From the NCBI GenBank assembly GCA_035222895.1, contig JAVYIG010004982.1, positions 1-64,000 on the forward strand: a DNA stretch of 64,000 nt, in the 5' to 3' direction. Within the stretch, counting starts at the first letter, position 1. Each line of letters starts with the position of its first letter. The stretch is from Strongylocentrotus droebachiensis (lineage: Eukaryota > Echinodermata > Echinoidea > Camarodonta > Strongylocentrotidae). The notes under the pieces are model-generated. The model did not search any database. It saw only the letters and a program-made list of their open reading frames with translations, and had not been told where the DNA came from. Positions 10,803 to 21,345 of this stretch are shown here, one piece after another. Made by a program: the position numbers and the translations under genes.

Positions 10803-11098
10803 GTCATGATCAAGTGAATTCCATTCTCGTAACCCAGCAATAAAATTGATATAGAAATATACAATGAAGTTGAATGACAAAGTGGGTGATTAATTTTTGA
10901 CCTTGACGAGTAGGGCAAATGCGAACAGAAGAGTTTGTTTGGAAAGAGAGAATTAAGGTTATGATTACTTGAATTCCATTAGCGTACCCCAAACAAATTA
11001 TATAGAATTAGGTTGAACGTCAAAGTGGGTCATTTAATTGTTAACCATGACGAGTACGGTAAGTACGAGTAAAAGAATTTGTTTGGAACAAAGTTTTG
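10803..11098. repeat. Diverged tandem duplication, 155-bp period
   Basis: GAATTCCATT occurs at 10,816 and 10,971. Further matches follow at the same spacing: CAAAGTGGGT, TGACGAGTA and GTTTGGAA. There are two units of about 150 bp. Confidence 0.8.
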
Positions 11099-11540
11099 GT
11101 ATGGGGTCATGAATCTGGTTCAAATAAACAAATTGGAAGCTTATGCAATTTTACAATATTCAATGATTGTCGTCGCGGTTGAAATCGAGTCTAAAGTGAT
11201 AAAATTGTGAATAATAAACTCTTTATGTTGAATAGCTCCCTCTCAATACTGATTTTACTTTAGCTCTAAAACAATGTTTCTTGACTACAATCGACCGATT
11301 TGCTATTCCCGTTTGGAAATTATATATCAGAACTTCATATTCTGAGATTTTCATGGTCGCAGCTACTATTTAATAGCTAATATTTGAAATTAACCAGGAG
11401 CACCGGTAAATTTAGATTATTCAATTTTTCGAAAGCAGAAGTATTTTAAGAGCTAAATTTTTTCTTGCTTATAATACATCCACAGGGGCATCCAAATCAA
11501 AATTTACTATCCAAATTACTTTCATGAAAATTTAAACATG
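11093..11540 (+). repeat. Dispersed repeat family 4, copy 1 (inverted partner at 52,930-53,370)
   Basis: Shared blocks in reverse order and complement at 53 kb include AAAGTTTTGGTATGGGGTCA, AGCTCCCTCTCAA, CGTTTGGAAATTATATATCA, GATTTTCATGGTCGCAGCTA and CACAGGGGCATCCAAAT. The two copies lie in introns of the two different genes. No coding capacity or terminal repeats were recognised. Confidence 0.75.
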
Positions 11541-11558
11541 AATAGTAGTTTGATCAAA

Positions 11559-11830
11559 TCAAACACAGGAATATTTTTCAACATTATAAATAGTGGCATG
11601 CTTGGAGACAAATACGTAACGTAAATCATGAATACTTTTGTTGTGTATGTATTGCCCGAAATATCTATTATTGCAGTAATTTAATTGGGGAAGAATTAGT
11701 GCGTTGTAAATATTCATTGAAATGTTCCTTGGGTGAAAATCCTTCCCTTCAGACAAGACACCAATACTGCTGGAAACTTTAGAACAAACGTAATCAATAT
11801 GACTGTTCAAATCTTGAGTTTCTTCAATAT
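11559..11830 (-). pseudogene. LINE reverse transcriptase C-terminal fragment (jockey/CR1 type)
   Basis: The minus strand reads HIDYVCSKVSSSIGVLS and then FHPRNISMNIYNALILPQLN followed by YCN. This is the conserved stretch after the RT palm (H-x-x-x-x-C-K-K-x-x-x-x-x-G-x-L ... LP-x-L-x-Y-C). Together with the opposite-strand fragment at 12,020-12,165 it looks like one LINE insertion with its 5' part inverted. Confidence 0.7.
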
Positions 11831-12019
11831 AAGTACCAAAGAAAAAAAAATTTTTTTGTCGTTCAACAGTTACATTCGCTATTTCAACAGGACCAATGAA
11901 CTGTGGAACTTTCTATCTATTTCCTTTGTGCGAAAAATTACATATTTAATTTGTTTGAAATAATTCTAAAATAATTTAGTTTAAACCAATCTCTCAATTT
12001 CATAGACTATTAATTTAAA

Positions 12020-12165
12020 ATAGAAGAATGACATTACGAAAATAGCCTAAGTATTGGAGTTCCTCAAGGATTTGTTCTTGGACCACTCTTATTTATCATA
12101 TACATAAATGATATTATAAATTCATCAAAATCTCTTATTTTTTCATTCAATCAATGTGTAGGGTA
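12020..12165 (+). pseudogene. LINE reverse transcriptase motif B fragment, inverted 5' part
   Basis: The plus strand reads HYENSLSIGVPQGFVLGPLL and then FIIYINDIINSSKS. GVPQG is RT motif B. The fragment precedes the 11,559-11,830 fragment in RT protein order but lies on the other strand. It ends about 13 bp from the donor of transporter exon 2. Confidence 0.75.
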
Positions 12166-12178
12166 TGCATGGTCATAC

Positions 12179-12284
12179 CTGTTCTTGCGACGGCACCTGG
12201 AAGTATCTGAATCCCTAAGCCGGCAATTTTTCCACTGATCAGTGCTGTAGCCGTCATGACCGACAGACCCATTCGGTTGAATTG
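12179..12284 (-). CDS. AAAP-family amino acid transporter, coding exon 2
   Basis: This is a 106-bp exon with acceptor GGTTCTTCTAG and donor GTATGA. It enters in phase 0 and leaves with one base of a glycine codon. It reads QFNRMGLSVMTATALISGKI and then AGLGIQILPGAVART. This matches TM1 of the AAAP superfamily, where a short polar lead is followed by a helix with an AG.G...LP.A....G motif. The unwound G-x-G region is the expected substrate and ion site in this fold. Joined to exon 3 it gives LPGAVARTGAWGLVV, the usual TM1-TM2 turn. A poly-T run (about 12,308-12,345) lies just upstream of the acceptor, in intron 1. Confidence 0.82.
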
Positions 12285-12775
12285 CTAGAAGAACCAAAAA
12301 AAAATGGATTTTTTTTTTTTTTTTTTTTTTTGTTTTTTTTTTTTTTGTTGGTTTTTCTTCTTCTTCATGCCAACATGCGAAGAGTTTAATTCCAAAAGAA
12401 GCTAAATCCATTTTTGTATCTTAGGAGAAAAAAAAACGTTTACCAGATTTGTACAGGGGTCTACGGAAAACTGATATTAGAGGGTGCATTTTTTCATAAT
12501 TGCTCCCCAAATTTAGGTAAATGATTTTGTTGAAAGACGGTTACTTATTTTAAGTGAACAATGTTCTGATATCAATAACTCAATATTCATCAAAAGTGGA
12601 TTTAGATCATTTTTGAATTAAACTCTCCATGCTTGATCAGTTAGAAGTATCATGTCTCCGGCCCCCCACTCAGTGTTATTTAGGGTACGCGTAGGCTTGT
12701 TCCCTCTTTGTGAAAGCACCCCCTATCTGAGGATTGCCAACATTTCCGAACCCCCCTTTCGCGGTCCTTTAACGA

Positions 12776-13158
12776 TAAAGTTGAGTTCTGGTCATGTGAT
12801 TGCATTGTGAAAGAAACGGTGTGGAATCGATCAGAACAGGTTGATCATCTAGCATATAAGTATTCGTGTGTATTGCAAGGTTCTAGAATCATCAACATGA
12901 TAAGAAATTTGGCCAAGTCTTGGTAAAGTTACAAGCACTGTACACAGACGGATGGGACTACAGGAACACGTGGCGTAAAAATCCGTCCCGATTTTTACGA
13001 TGTTACATGCCATATTTAGAATATAAAGGCACTTGAAGAGTCATGCTTTTCAGGGAACATGTTTTATCTGATGTTCTTCCACCCTTGCATAATAACAATG
13101 ATAACGCTCACAAATTATTTTTCACCTCTTCCCAGAACTCAACTTTATCTTTATCTTC
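12776..13158. repeat. Dispersed element family 5, copy 1, with inverted ends
   Basis: The ends read GATAAAGTTGAGTTCTGG and CCAGAACTCAACTTTATC. A second copy in the same orientation lies at 15,254-15,645, and a fragment at 24,645-24,715 shares GTGTGGAATCATCAA and AGTCTTGGTAAA. The element is about 380 bp and non-coding, probably a MITE, and sits in intron 1 of the transporter gene. Confidence 0.75.
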
Positions 13159-13323
13159 TCTTTGCCCCTTATGCTCCGATTGTATTTACATCGTATGTCC
13201 ATTGTTTTTAAGACGTTGAATTAAACCAGTTATCTATTCACTGTGACTCGTATTAGGTCAAACTGTTTGCTCTGGTAGATTGGTTACAAAATGAGAGAAT
13301 TTTACGTAACTATGGTAACTTAC

Positions 13324-13431
13324 TGATGAATGTGATGTATTCTCGATGTGGTCTTCTTCTTCTTTTGAACTTTGACCTGCGTATGACTTCTTCCTCTCGA
13401 GGAGCGGTCGATCCGATCTATTATTTGCCAT
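13324..13431 (-). CDS. AAAP-family amino acid transporter, first coding exon
   Basis: This is a 108-bp exon encoding 36 residues, starting MANNRSDRPLLERKKSYAGQ and ending SHSS at a GTAAGT donor, phase 0. The ATG at 13,431 has a strong context (GTCGCCATGG). The product is a hydrophilic cytoplasmic N-terminus with a dileucine after acidic/basic residues (DRPLLE), a pattern often linked to sorting in vesicle or lysosome transporters; that reading is inference. Exon 2 follows after a 1,039-bp intron in matching phase, giving the tail-then-TM1 layout expected for AAAP proteins. The 5' UTR and promoter to the right were not identified. Low sequence constraint makes this exon less certain than exons 2 and 3. 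Confidence 0.7.
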
Positions 13432-13439
13432 GGCGACCA

Positions 13440-14690
13440 ATATAAGCTTTTCCTTCCTAGATTGGTAGAGAAGAATGAGTTCTAATTCAATTGAATAGAA
13501 TTTGTGATCTTTTCATGCCCATGTGGAAAGCTGTAAAAGAAAATTGCAAAAATGTATACTTTTTCTCTATAATGTAACTCAGATTTGTATAGATACAATC
13601 ACCAATCAATAATAATAATAATAATGGTAATGATTATGATAATAATTGTTATAATAATAATAACAATTTAAATGAATATATGATAATGATACCACTAATA
13701 ACAATAGTGATCATTCAAAAACAATAAGGGCTTACAAAATAAAAGAATTTGACGAGAAACATACCAAAGCACATTATTAGACTCAGGAGATAAGTAGGCC
13801 TACATCACATTTTAGTATAGGCCAAGCCAGTTCGTAGTTGCAGTCTGAGCAAGAGCAGATTAAAGGTCATTGCAGACCAAATCGTGAAATACACGAGACA
13901 AAATACTGGATACGTGCTCATGAAAGTTATGTAATCATTATACATTTATGCACAAGCTTTATGAGTGATTTTTTCAAAATGTACAAAGTGGGACCTCTTC
14001 ATGTTTTGGAGAAATGTGGATATTCGGGATCACTGGGGACATGTGCTAACCGTGAACTGGTCTATAAATTGAAGAAGTATGTTTTAATGGATCGTTGAAA
14101 AGGGGCAAGTAAAATATCTCTGATTAAAAGTGGGATACAGCTGTTCCACGTTTTGGATTTAGCCACTGTAAAACGTGTGATATAGCCATCTCCATTACCC
14201 CATACACATACACAATATCAAAGCCCGTGCATACAATGATTAAAATCATGAGGGGAGTATTATTTCTCGAATAAGTGGGACTCTTAATGAAAAATACGGG
14301 TAGCCATAGACAAGTTGAGTGGTATTATGGGTCAAGTCCGTCTATCCGATTACAATACTATGCTATGCACTCTATCAATGTTAATTCTAAATAATAATTC
14401 TAAATTTAAGCCTGTTAAGGCTAAATGAAAGAATTATTGAATTAATATGTATAATTTTTTCCCTCTATTTACCTACCCTTCCACAGGGTTCTGTTTTTAA
14501 TTATCAACATAATCATTTCCACAAAAGTCCGATACATGCACTATTTAATGACTTGTCATATAAATATTCAAACAATAAAATATTACAAAATAACCTCGGC
14601 CGCACAATAACATATAACATATTAAACTTGACGAAATATAATGTGTACACCAATTCTTTAACATAAAAAGAAGCAAGGAAACTAAACATA
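13440..14690. other. Upstream of the transporter ATG: AT-rich, no gene recognised
   Basis: It should contain the 5' UTR and promoter of the transporter gene, but I see no clear TATA box or CpG island. ATA/ATG-rich simple sequence lies at 13,608-13,700. Open frames such as the 86-codon one at 13,838 resemble nothing known. Confidence 0.4.
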
Positions 14691-14699
14691 GACACTCAG

Positions 14700-15165
14700 A
14701 AACAGTTTGGTAAAATGTAATAATTTGTTCACGAAATTAGTTTCTTTTAAGATTTGTTTTTACTATAATATATCTTTCCACATCTTTCCATAACAGCTGA
14801 CACAATTTTTGTTCAAACAGTGGCATCTGATTGTTGCATTTGGCTGAATAGATTTATTAAGATTAAGATTTAAAAAAATTACCTTGTTGTTATGACCTCC
14901 TTTCAAGCCAAACAATTAATTTTGGTTTGTGAGTTTGGCCTTTAATATTGGTCTTACTGAAAAACCATTGCTCAAGTTTTGACCATGTTATATTTGAATA
15001 TGGGCAATAACAAAAAATGTGCATAACTGTCTCTTCACTGCTGTTACAAAACGTACAATGTTTATTAGCAACTATTTGGAATCTCAGCAATGAATCTTTC
15101 ATGTAAAGTATTCTTAGAATAGAACCATCTCATTCTTATATCAACGGTTGACTGATCATACATTA
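14700..15165 (-). pseudogene. L1/Tx1-type LINE ORF2 C-terminal zinc-finger relic
   Basis: The minus strand reads RFQIVANKHCTFCNSSEETV and then MHIFCYCPYSNITWSKLEQW. This C-x2-C ... H-x3-C-x-C pattern with a following W is the zf-RVT domain near the end of L1-type ORF2. Downstream, in a shifted frame, KLIVWLERRS and LWKDVERYI fit the usual C-terminal tail. Upstream, MRWFYSKN lies in yet another frame. It is therefore a frameshifted, 5'-truncated copy. Confidence 0.75.
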
Positions 15166-15253
15166 CGAACACCATGCTTTATCTTCGCGATCTAAAACCC
15201 TGTTTCCATTTGATGAGGCTGTTATGTTCTTTCACATTATGTGTTTTAAAGAT

Positions 15254-15645
15254 GGATGGAGTTGAGTTCTAGTCACCTATGCGATTGCATTGTGAAAGAA
15301 ACGGCGTGGAATCGACCAGAAAAGGTTGATCATCTAGCATATAAGAATTTGTGTGTATTGCAAGGGTGTGGAATCATCAAACTGATAAGAAATTTGGCCA
15401 AGTCTTGGTAAAGTTACAAACACTGTACACAGAAAGATGCATATGGGACTACACGAACACGTGGCGTAAAAATCCTACCCCCGAGTTTTACGATGTTGCA
15501 TGACATATTTAGAATATAAAGGCATTTGAAGAGCCATGCTTTTCAGGGAACATGTCTTATCTGATGTTCTTCCACACTTGCATAATAAGAATGATAACGC
15601 TCACAATTATTTTTCACCTCTTCCCAGAACTCAACCTTCTCTTTA
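15254..15645. repeat. Dispersed element family 5, copy 2
   Basis: It matches 12,778-13,155 along nearly its full length, including GATTGCATTGTGAAAGAAAC, AACACGTGGCGTAAAAATCC and CTTTTCAGGGAACATGT. The ends are more worn than in copy 1 (GAGTTGAGTTCTAG and CCAGAACTCAACC). Confidence 0.75.
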
Positions 15646-15774
15646 AGAACTACTGGTAAATATGAGAACACCCTCTTTTCTTCATTTTCAACATTAGAGG
15701 TAATGCTTCAGGTTTAAAATATGTAGGTTCCATCAACGTTGGCAACTTTGGTATAACACTCTTTTTAAAGCCCC

Positions 15775-15945
15775 ATTGTACTACTCTTGTAGCTACTTGC
15801 TCCCTCTATATAGCAAACAATGCCTAATCGGTGACCATTGGTTCCCCATGATCCTCTTTTCCTTATGTTAATTAAGAGCTGATTTGATGAGATAACAAAA
15901 TGTCAGTGACATTGCAGGGTGGTTTAATCCCTTGTAAACTAGTAC
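15775..15945 (+). repeat. Dispersed repeat family 6, copy 1 (partner at 41,380-41,560)
   Basis: Shared blocks are TTGTAGCTACTTGCTCCCTC, CCCATGATCCTCTTT, CTTATGTTAA and TCTAATCCCTT (or TTTAATCCCTT here). No coding capacity was seen. Confidence 0.7.
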
Positions 15946-16198
15946 AGATGGGCTTTAAAACCGGCCCGAATAGTATTGCATAACCTACAATATTGAGGGA
16001 AATTCATTTGAATATCAGATTTATGTAGAAATTCAAAATACGAGAAAACGTACCATCCGTTTCCAAAATGTCATTGAAAAAGAGTACTTCATACACCAAA
16101 ATTTGAAATAAATTGTATATGTTTATTCACTTTAATCCTGGGATTATTCCAAAGAGGTTGACATGCAAAAGTATCTACAGTGATTTCAACCAGATCAG

Positions 16199-16522
16199 GG
16201 GGGGGGGGGGGGGGGGGGTGTTTCACAAAGATCCTAAATAGAACTTAACACTAAGTGGGACATAAAAGTATGGACAGCCATTGGAGCCTTAAAATGAAAT
16301 ATATTCAAAAGCAAAAATTCAAGTATATTAGACTTTTTATAAATTCCACATCCAGAACATGAAATCTCCTTGATGATAGAAAATATGAATGATTTGAATC
16401 AACATTTTATGCCTTTTAAAATAACTTTTACAAAATATTTTCAAAGATGCTAATGGCTTTCCATAATTTTTAAGTCCAACTTAGAGATAAGTTCAACTTA
16501 GGATCTTTGTGAAACACCCCCC
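16199..16522. mobile_element. MITE family 7, copy 1, with poly-G-expanded end
   Basis: The terminal inverted repeats read GGGGTGTTTCACAAAGATCC and, at the right end, GGATCTTTGTGAAACACCCC. The left terminus begins with about 20 G residues, whereas the right one has six C. A second copy, inverted, lies at 29,432-29,750. The interior is AT-rich and non-coding. Confidence 0.85.
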
Positions 16523-16916
16523 TGAAAAGGCAAAAAGAACCTCTTTCCAAAATGGATTAGGCGTGACAATGTACGGATCCCATATATTATGATTGGAGAT
16601 AATAAGACGGAGGCAAAAAAGAAAGAAACATATCATAAGTAAAGTGTGTATCTTATGAGTCATTGATAAATCCTCCGATCCATAATATCTTAAGAGATTT
16701 CATATGTATGAAAATATCTTTTATTTTAACTCCACCATCCTTATACAAATGACACATTTGTTTTCTTCTTATTTTTTAGAGGTTTGTACCCCCATATTAA
16801 CGAGTAAAAACATCGATTCTCTCTTATTATTTATGAGTTTGGTTCTTGAATTGATAGAAACAAGTCAGGTAGTTTAATTTGGATATAAATACCGAATTAA
16901 CAAAGGTTACTTATCT

Positions 16917-17295
16917 TAAAGGGATCGTTTAACATTGTTTAATCTGAGATACACGGTCCCACATGTTACCAATGTCTGTGAGATGGTGTAATATTGAAGC
17001 CCTAAAAAAAAAATCGCGCTTCAAAATGATCAAGAAGTGCCTCAAAAAAGTAAAAATCTTTAAGTGACCTTTACCATACTCGTTTTCCCCAATAGACTGT
17101 AGTGTTATGAAAACCGTTCGGCGAACGGTTTTCAAAATTTGTAATTCCAATCATTAATATCTTGATAATCAGACAGGCGATCGGCTTGTAAAAGTCATGG
17201 AGTTCCTGACTGACCTAAAGGTTTATAATTATCATTGCAGCATGAGCTAAATCAAGGATTATTTTTAAAGGTTCTAAGACAAAGTTACCGGATCC
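16917..17295. mobile_element. MITE family 8, copy 1 (TTAA-flanked)
   Basis: It starts at TTAA|AGGGATCG and ends at GGATCCGT|TTAA. Shared internal blocks with copies at 18,872-19,243, 43,175-43,550 and 49,628-49,970 include CAATAGACTGTAGTGTTAT, TATCTTGATAATCAGA, CTAAAGGTTTATAATTATCA and GTAATATTGAAGCCCTAA. It is non-coding; short open frames inside it recur only because the copies are alike. Confidence 0.85.
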
Positions 17296-17399
17296 GTTTA
17301 AGGGGGTCAATGATCTTTTCAACAATAGGGCCATTCGAGATTGTATTTCTTTGATCTTTTCACAAACATATATAAGATATTTAATACTGTAGGGCCTAT

Positions 17400-18000
17400 A
17401 TTTAAAAAGTGTGTAGGGGGCGGCTTTTATTTTTCCTTTCTTCTTCTTCTTCTTCTTTCTTACTTTTTTAATTCATTTTTATTACTATTATTATTGTTTA
17501 ATTATTTTTTGTAATCATTATCGTTATTATTAAATCAAATTGGTTATCATTATTATTATCATTAATATCATTCTTCTTCTTCGTCTTCTTATTCTTATTA
17601 TTATTGAAGTAATGTGAGATTGTTGCCTCCTGTGGCTGGACCTTGGTTTGGTGCAGGCTATTGTGCAGTGTGCACTTAGGCCTCTCTTGCAATGGCTTGA
17701 GTGCACGCTGGACAATGACCTGGTCTTGGGTTCGGTTGCAGGAGGTGACAGCTTTCACATTACTGGAGAGGACATTACTGCAGAGAAGTCACAAGTGGTG
17801 CACGTGCATAGTGGGCAATTGAGTTACATGACCACAAAGACTGTATTGTACAAGGGCGTACGTTGAAGACAAGCCTTTTTAACATAGTCTGGGCGGGGCT
17901 GTTGTGTTGCCTTCAAAATAAAATAACCTTCCATCAACTGCAAAGCGTCTAAGAGTGAATTTATTGGCCTTTCTTTCATTGTCATTATTATTATTATTAT

Positions 18001-18039
<39 letters not shown>

Positions 18040-18043
18040 CAGC

Positions 18044-18081
<38 letters not shown>

Positions 18082-18110
18082 AAATATTATTTATTATTAT
18101 TATTGGTTGC
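17400..18110. repeat. Trinucleotide microsatellites flanking an unidentified 350-bp segment
   Basis: CTT/ATT repeats lie at about 17,440-17,612. A long ATT-then-TAG run with CAG interruptions lies at 17,983-18,103. The segment between (17,613-17,950) is non-repetitive within the window; it has a 72-codon open frame at 17,648 with no family resemblance. Runs of Val or Leu codons from the TAG tract are not a protein. Confidence 0.75.
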
Positions 18111-18871
18111 GTTTGGATTCACTTAGTAAAAAAATAACCGAAATAGGTCAGTCAAAGGGTACATGCTTGCTTGCTCTTGATAACCCAGTCACGCCAATCA
18201 GTCCGACAAAGCCTTTTTTCACTGGCAAATGACAAAAATCAGTGAGAAATCTGCTGATTACCAATCAGTAACAAGGATTTCACTAGCTTATAACAAAATC
18301 TGGCATTTTCACTGATGACAAGCTCTGTGAAATGGGGCCCAGACCGACAATGTACTAAACAAATATATGATTTCAAAAATACTTAGATTTCATTCAATGA
18401 TATTTTTTTCTTCTAATTGGTTCTCAGTGTATATAGAGCCAAGGTGGGTTACTAATGTATGTTAATGATTCATTGTCGTAGCTGAGATAAACAAGCAATT
18501 ATTTTATTTCTGTTCTAACTGTTTCTTCTTCTTTCCTTTTTTTTTAAATATTTTTTATCCGAGATGAATGTATGATTTATGCATGGACGGAATCAATAAC
18601 TGATATTCATAATTTAAAAGAAGAAAGGTTACAATGAGTGACCAAGAACAAGTCGTTTATCCGTCGATTTCGGAGTCGGTTTGGCGGTGCGACTGACGTG
18701 TCTTTTCCATTGAGCATGCCATTGTCCTCAGAGACAATAATACCGCGTTCTGATATTGTTGCTTCAGTTTCAAGGACATATAAATATCACTATTGTGCAA
18801 GATATTGTCACGTGGCACCGCATACGAAATAACATGTCAACCGTTACTCATTGTACCCGTCTGGCATATCG

Positions 18872-19243
18872 TGTAAAAATGTTAAATCTGAGATGCATGG
18901 CCCTACATGGTATCAGTGTCTGTGATATGGTGTAATATTGAAGCCCTAACAAAATTGCGCTTCAAAATGATCATGAAGTGCCTCAAAAAAGTAAAAATCG
19001 TTGAGTGACCGGTTTTACCATACTCATTTCCCCAATAGACTGTAGTGTTATCAAAACCGTTAGGAAAACACAAAATCAAAATTCGATTTCCAATCATAAA
19101 TATCTTGATAATCAGAAAGGCGATTGGCTTGCTTGTAAAAGTCATGCGGTTCCTGACTGACCTAAAGGTTTATAATTATCATTGCAGCATGAGCTAAATC
19201 CAGGATTTTGTTTCAGAATCTGAGACAAAGTTACCGGATCCCT
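18872..19243. mobile_element. MITE family 8, copy 2, abutting another TTAA element
   Basis: It is the same sequence as 16,917-17,295 in the same orientation, with the left end lost. It ends GGATCCCT before TTAA at 19,244-19,247. The next base begins a different element end, AGGGGAAGTCCATCC (19,248 onward), so one TTAA serves two elements. Confidence 0.85.
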
Positions 19244-19247
19244 TTAA

Positions 19248-19530
19248 AGGGGAAGTCCATCCTGATATTAAGTTTGGTTTTGATAAAAGCAGAATACACA
19301 GCTCTGTGTTTCATTCCTGCATACAGGATAGACCCTTATTCTGGGACAGAATATTCTGAAAATCGCACGACAGAGAAACATTCTGTTTCCCTTTCTTAAA
19401 CCAAAAGCTCTCTATTATTCAAGGGGAAATAACACTGAGTGTGGGGGAGTCCACCCATATACCAAGTTGGTTTTAATAGAAGCAGAAAAATGTGAGAAAA
19501 AAGTCAGTGAGCGTTTGAGTAAAAACCGTT
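19248..19530. mobile_element. Worn TTAA-type element(s), AGGGGAAGTCCA family
   Basis: The start AGGGGAAGTCCATCCTGATA is repeated in changed form near 19,441 (GGGGAGTCCACCCATATAC). It is followed by TTGGTTTTGATAAAAGCAGA and TTGGTTTTAATAGAAGCAGA. The same terminus occurs inverted at 50,395-50,440 before a TTAA, and a diverged one at 24,538. The right end is unclear. Confidence 0.6.
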
Positions 19531-19752
19531 AAAAATAGTAAAGTTGTGACTTTTTAAAGTTGTTATCAGTGATACATAAATTAGCAACTCTGTGACGTAT
19601 CTTGCGAGCTTCTCTCCAATTTCTCTGTACAGAAAATGTCATAAACTTACTGATGACGGGATAAATCATCTTCATACAGGGGTTGTATAAAACATATTTC
19701 CAACAGTATTATTTAGGGTGAATGAATGAATGAAAATGTCCAAGGGCAAGGC

Positions 19753-19873
19753 ATAACAGGGACTTTTAGATTTGCACAACGACAACGTGGATTGCTACGA
19801 TCGACGTCCTTTTAATGCCCTGCCTTGAATGGACGTCACACGTATCAGTCCACGCAAATCTAAAAGTCCCTAA
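19753..19873. mobile_element. Short MITE, family 9, copy 1
   Basis: The inverted ends are AGGGACTTTTAGATTTGC and the complement GCAAATCTAAAAGTCCCT, about 85 bp apart. The interior is CpG-rich (ATCGACGTCC and GGACGTCACACG). It has the same ends as the larger 21,346-22,157 element. Confidence 0.8.
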
Positions 19874-19879
19874 TGACTA

Positions 19880-20500
19880 TTATTAACACCCTTATAATTT
19901 CGTAACAAAATCGATTTATAATCTGTCCAGAAAGTTATGGTAATAAAATCGTCTTTTTCGTTATGTTCCCTATTTTTAATCAAAAGCTCAATGTTAATGA
20001 CAACATACTAGTGAAAATCTTTTTTAATCAACCAGGTAACATATGCCCAATTTGTTTTAATTTAATTCACACGTGACCAAGGCATGTATCATATCTTCAT
20101 CTACCTGACAAGTATTGCATTTTGCATCTTAACCCATTCTCCATTTACATACATTTCTTTTCACAGGCAATAAGTTAAAATAAAAAAAAGTTAAAACTTC
20201 AATTCTCTCAATTTGTTTTCTTTTACTTGTAATAAATTCCATTCAAAATATATCTTCCATTTTGTCCAAGTACGAATCATTTCGCCATACAACAACGGTA
20301 GTTTCCCATCAAACATTATGTACTTTCCTTCCTTCAAATTGCTTTTAATCACTCATGCGTAAAATATGCATCACGTGAGTAGCATCAAATGAAAGAGGAG
20401 ACTCTAAGCTTTCCAAATATGTATCATTCATTAATTATGGTTGTGATTAAGTTATGATAAAACATCGATACTTCTCGGTTTCGTTTTTTCTGGGACGCAC
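19880..20500. other. No gene recognised
   Basis: AT-rich single-copy-looking DNA. No open frame with family resemblance and no repeat shared with other parts of the window was seen. Confidence 0.5.
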
Positions 20501-20502
20501 TG

Positions 20503-20645
20503 TATATATATATATATTATATATATTATATTATATAATATATATCGCCTTATATTATTATATATCGCCTTATATATTTATAATATATAATAATATATAT
20601 AATATATAATATATAATAATAATATATATTTATTATTTATGCTAT
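20503..20645. repeat. TATA/ATATAT-rich palindromic low-complexity DNA
   Basis: It is almost pure A/T with TATATAATA motifs and two TATATCGCCTTATA units, followed by an ATT microsatellite (20,689-20,704). Confidence 0.9.
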
Positions 20646-21345
20646 CTTAGCAGGCCAGGTAAAATAACCACCACTACAAACATACTTATTATTATTATTA
20701 TTATACAGGTAGGACCCTGGGGCCCGTTCCTAGAAACCGTCATAATTTAGTCTTAAAGGTGAAATTCAAAGAAAATCACAAATATGTCAACTAATGTATC
20801 ACTAGAAACTGGTAAGCTAACAGATGGCTATCGTACAAGTTTTAGGTCAGCTACATATCGGGTGATTTATAAAAATACAAATACAACCACCTCCATAGCA
20901 GCTGGGATATACGAGAGATTCGCCGGAAAAATAACGATGTTTTCATGACGTCACTATAATTATGGACCAATACTGCCCAAGCGGACGACATCCCATAAAG
21001 AATGAACATAATTGCAAAGCTATTATTTGTCAAATTATAATGAGTTTAGTGTATATAAATGTAATGGCATGTCAAACCATTCAAAAGGGGATATGACCCG
21101 ATTCTGATAACTAAAATCTTTTGCTTGTAAATACACAGGATAGGGGTTAATTAACAATCAAAGAAACCAGACTTTCAAATTGAAAAACCCCTGGAATGAT
21201 ATTAAGGACGGCATTTGTTCCCTCTTGAAACGCCGAACATACCGCGGTGTGTGCAGCTGTTTACAAGCGACAGATTCCTTTATTTTTGTATTGCTGCATT
21301 TGTCATCAAAATAAAACCATGCGCGGGGTTTAGAGTGAGGCAATA

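Larger units (their letters stand above)
8858..12178 (-). other. Transporter intron 2 (3.3 kb)
   Basis: GT (12,178-12,177) and AG (8,859-8,858) borders join phase-1 codon halves of one glycine. The intron holds repeat family 2 copy 2, a TTAA MITE with promoter-like motifs, a 29-bp tandem array, a hairpin MITE, a 155-bp tandem duplication, a dispersed repeat shared with 53 kb and a LINE fragment with its 5' part inverted. Confidence 0.75.

Noticed and set aside
17955-18137. Poly-Val open frame
   Set aside because: It is translation of a TAG/ATT microsatellite.
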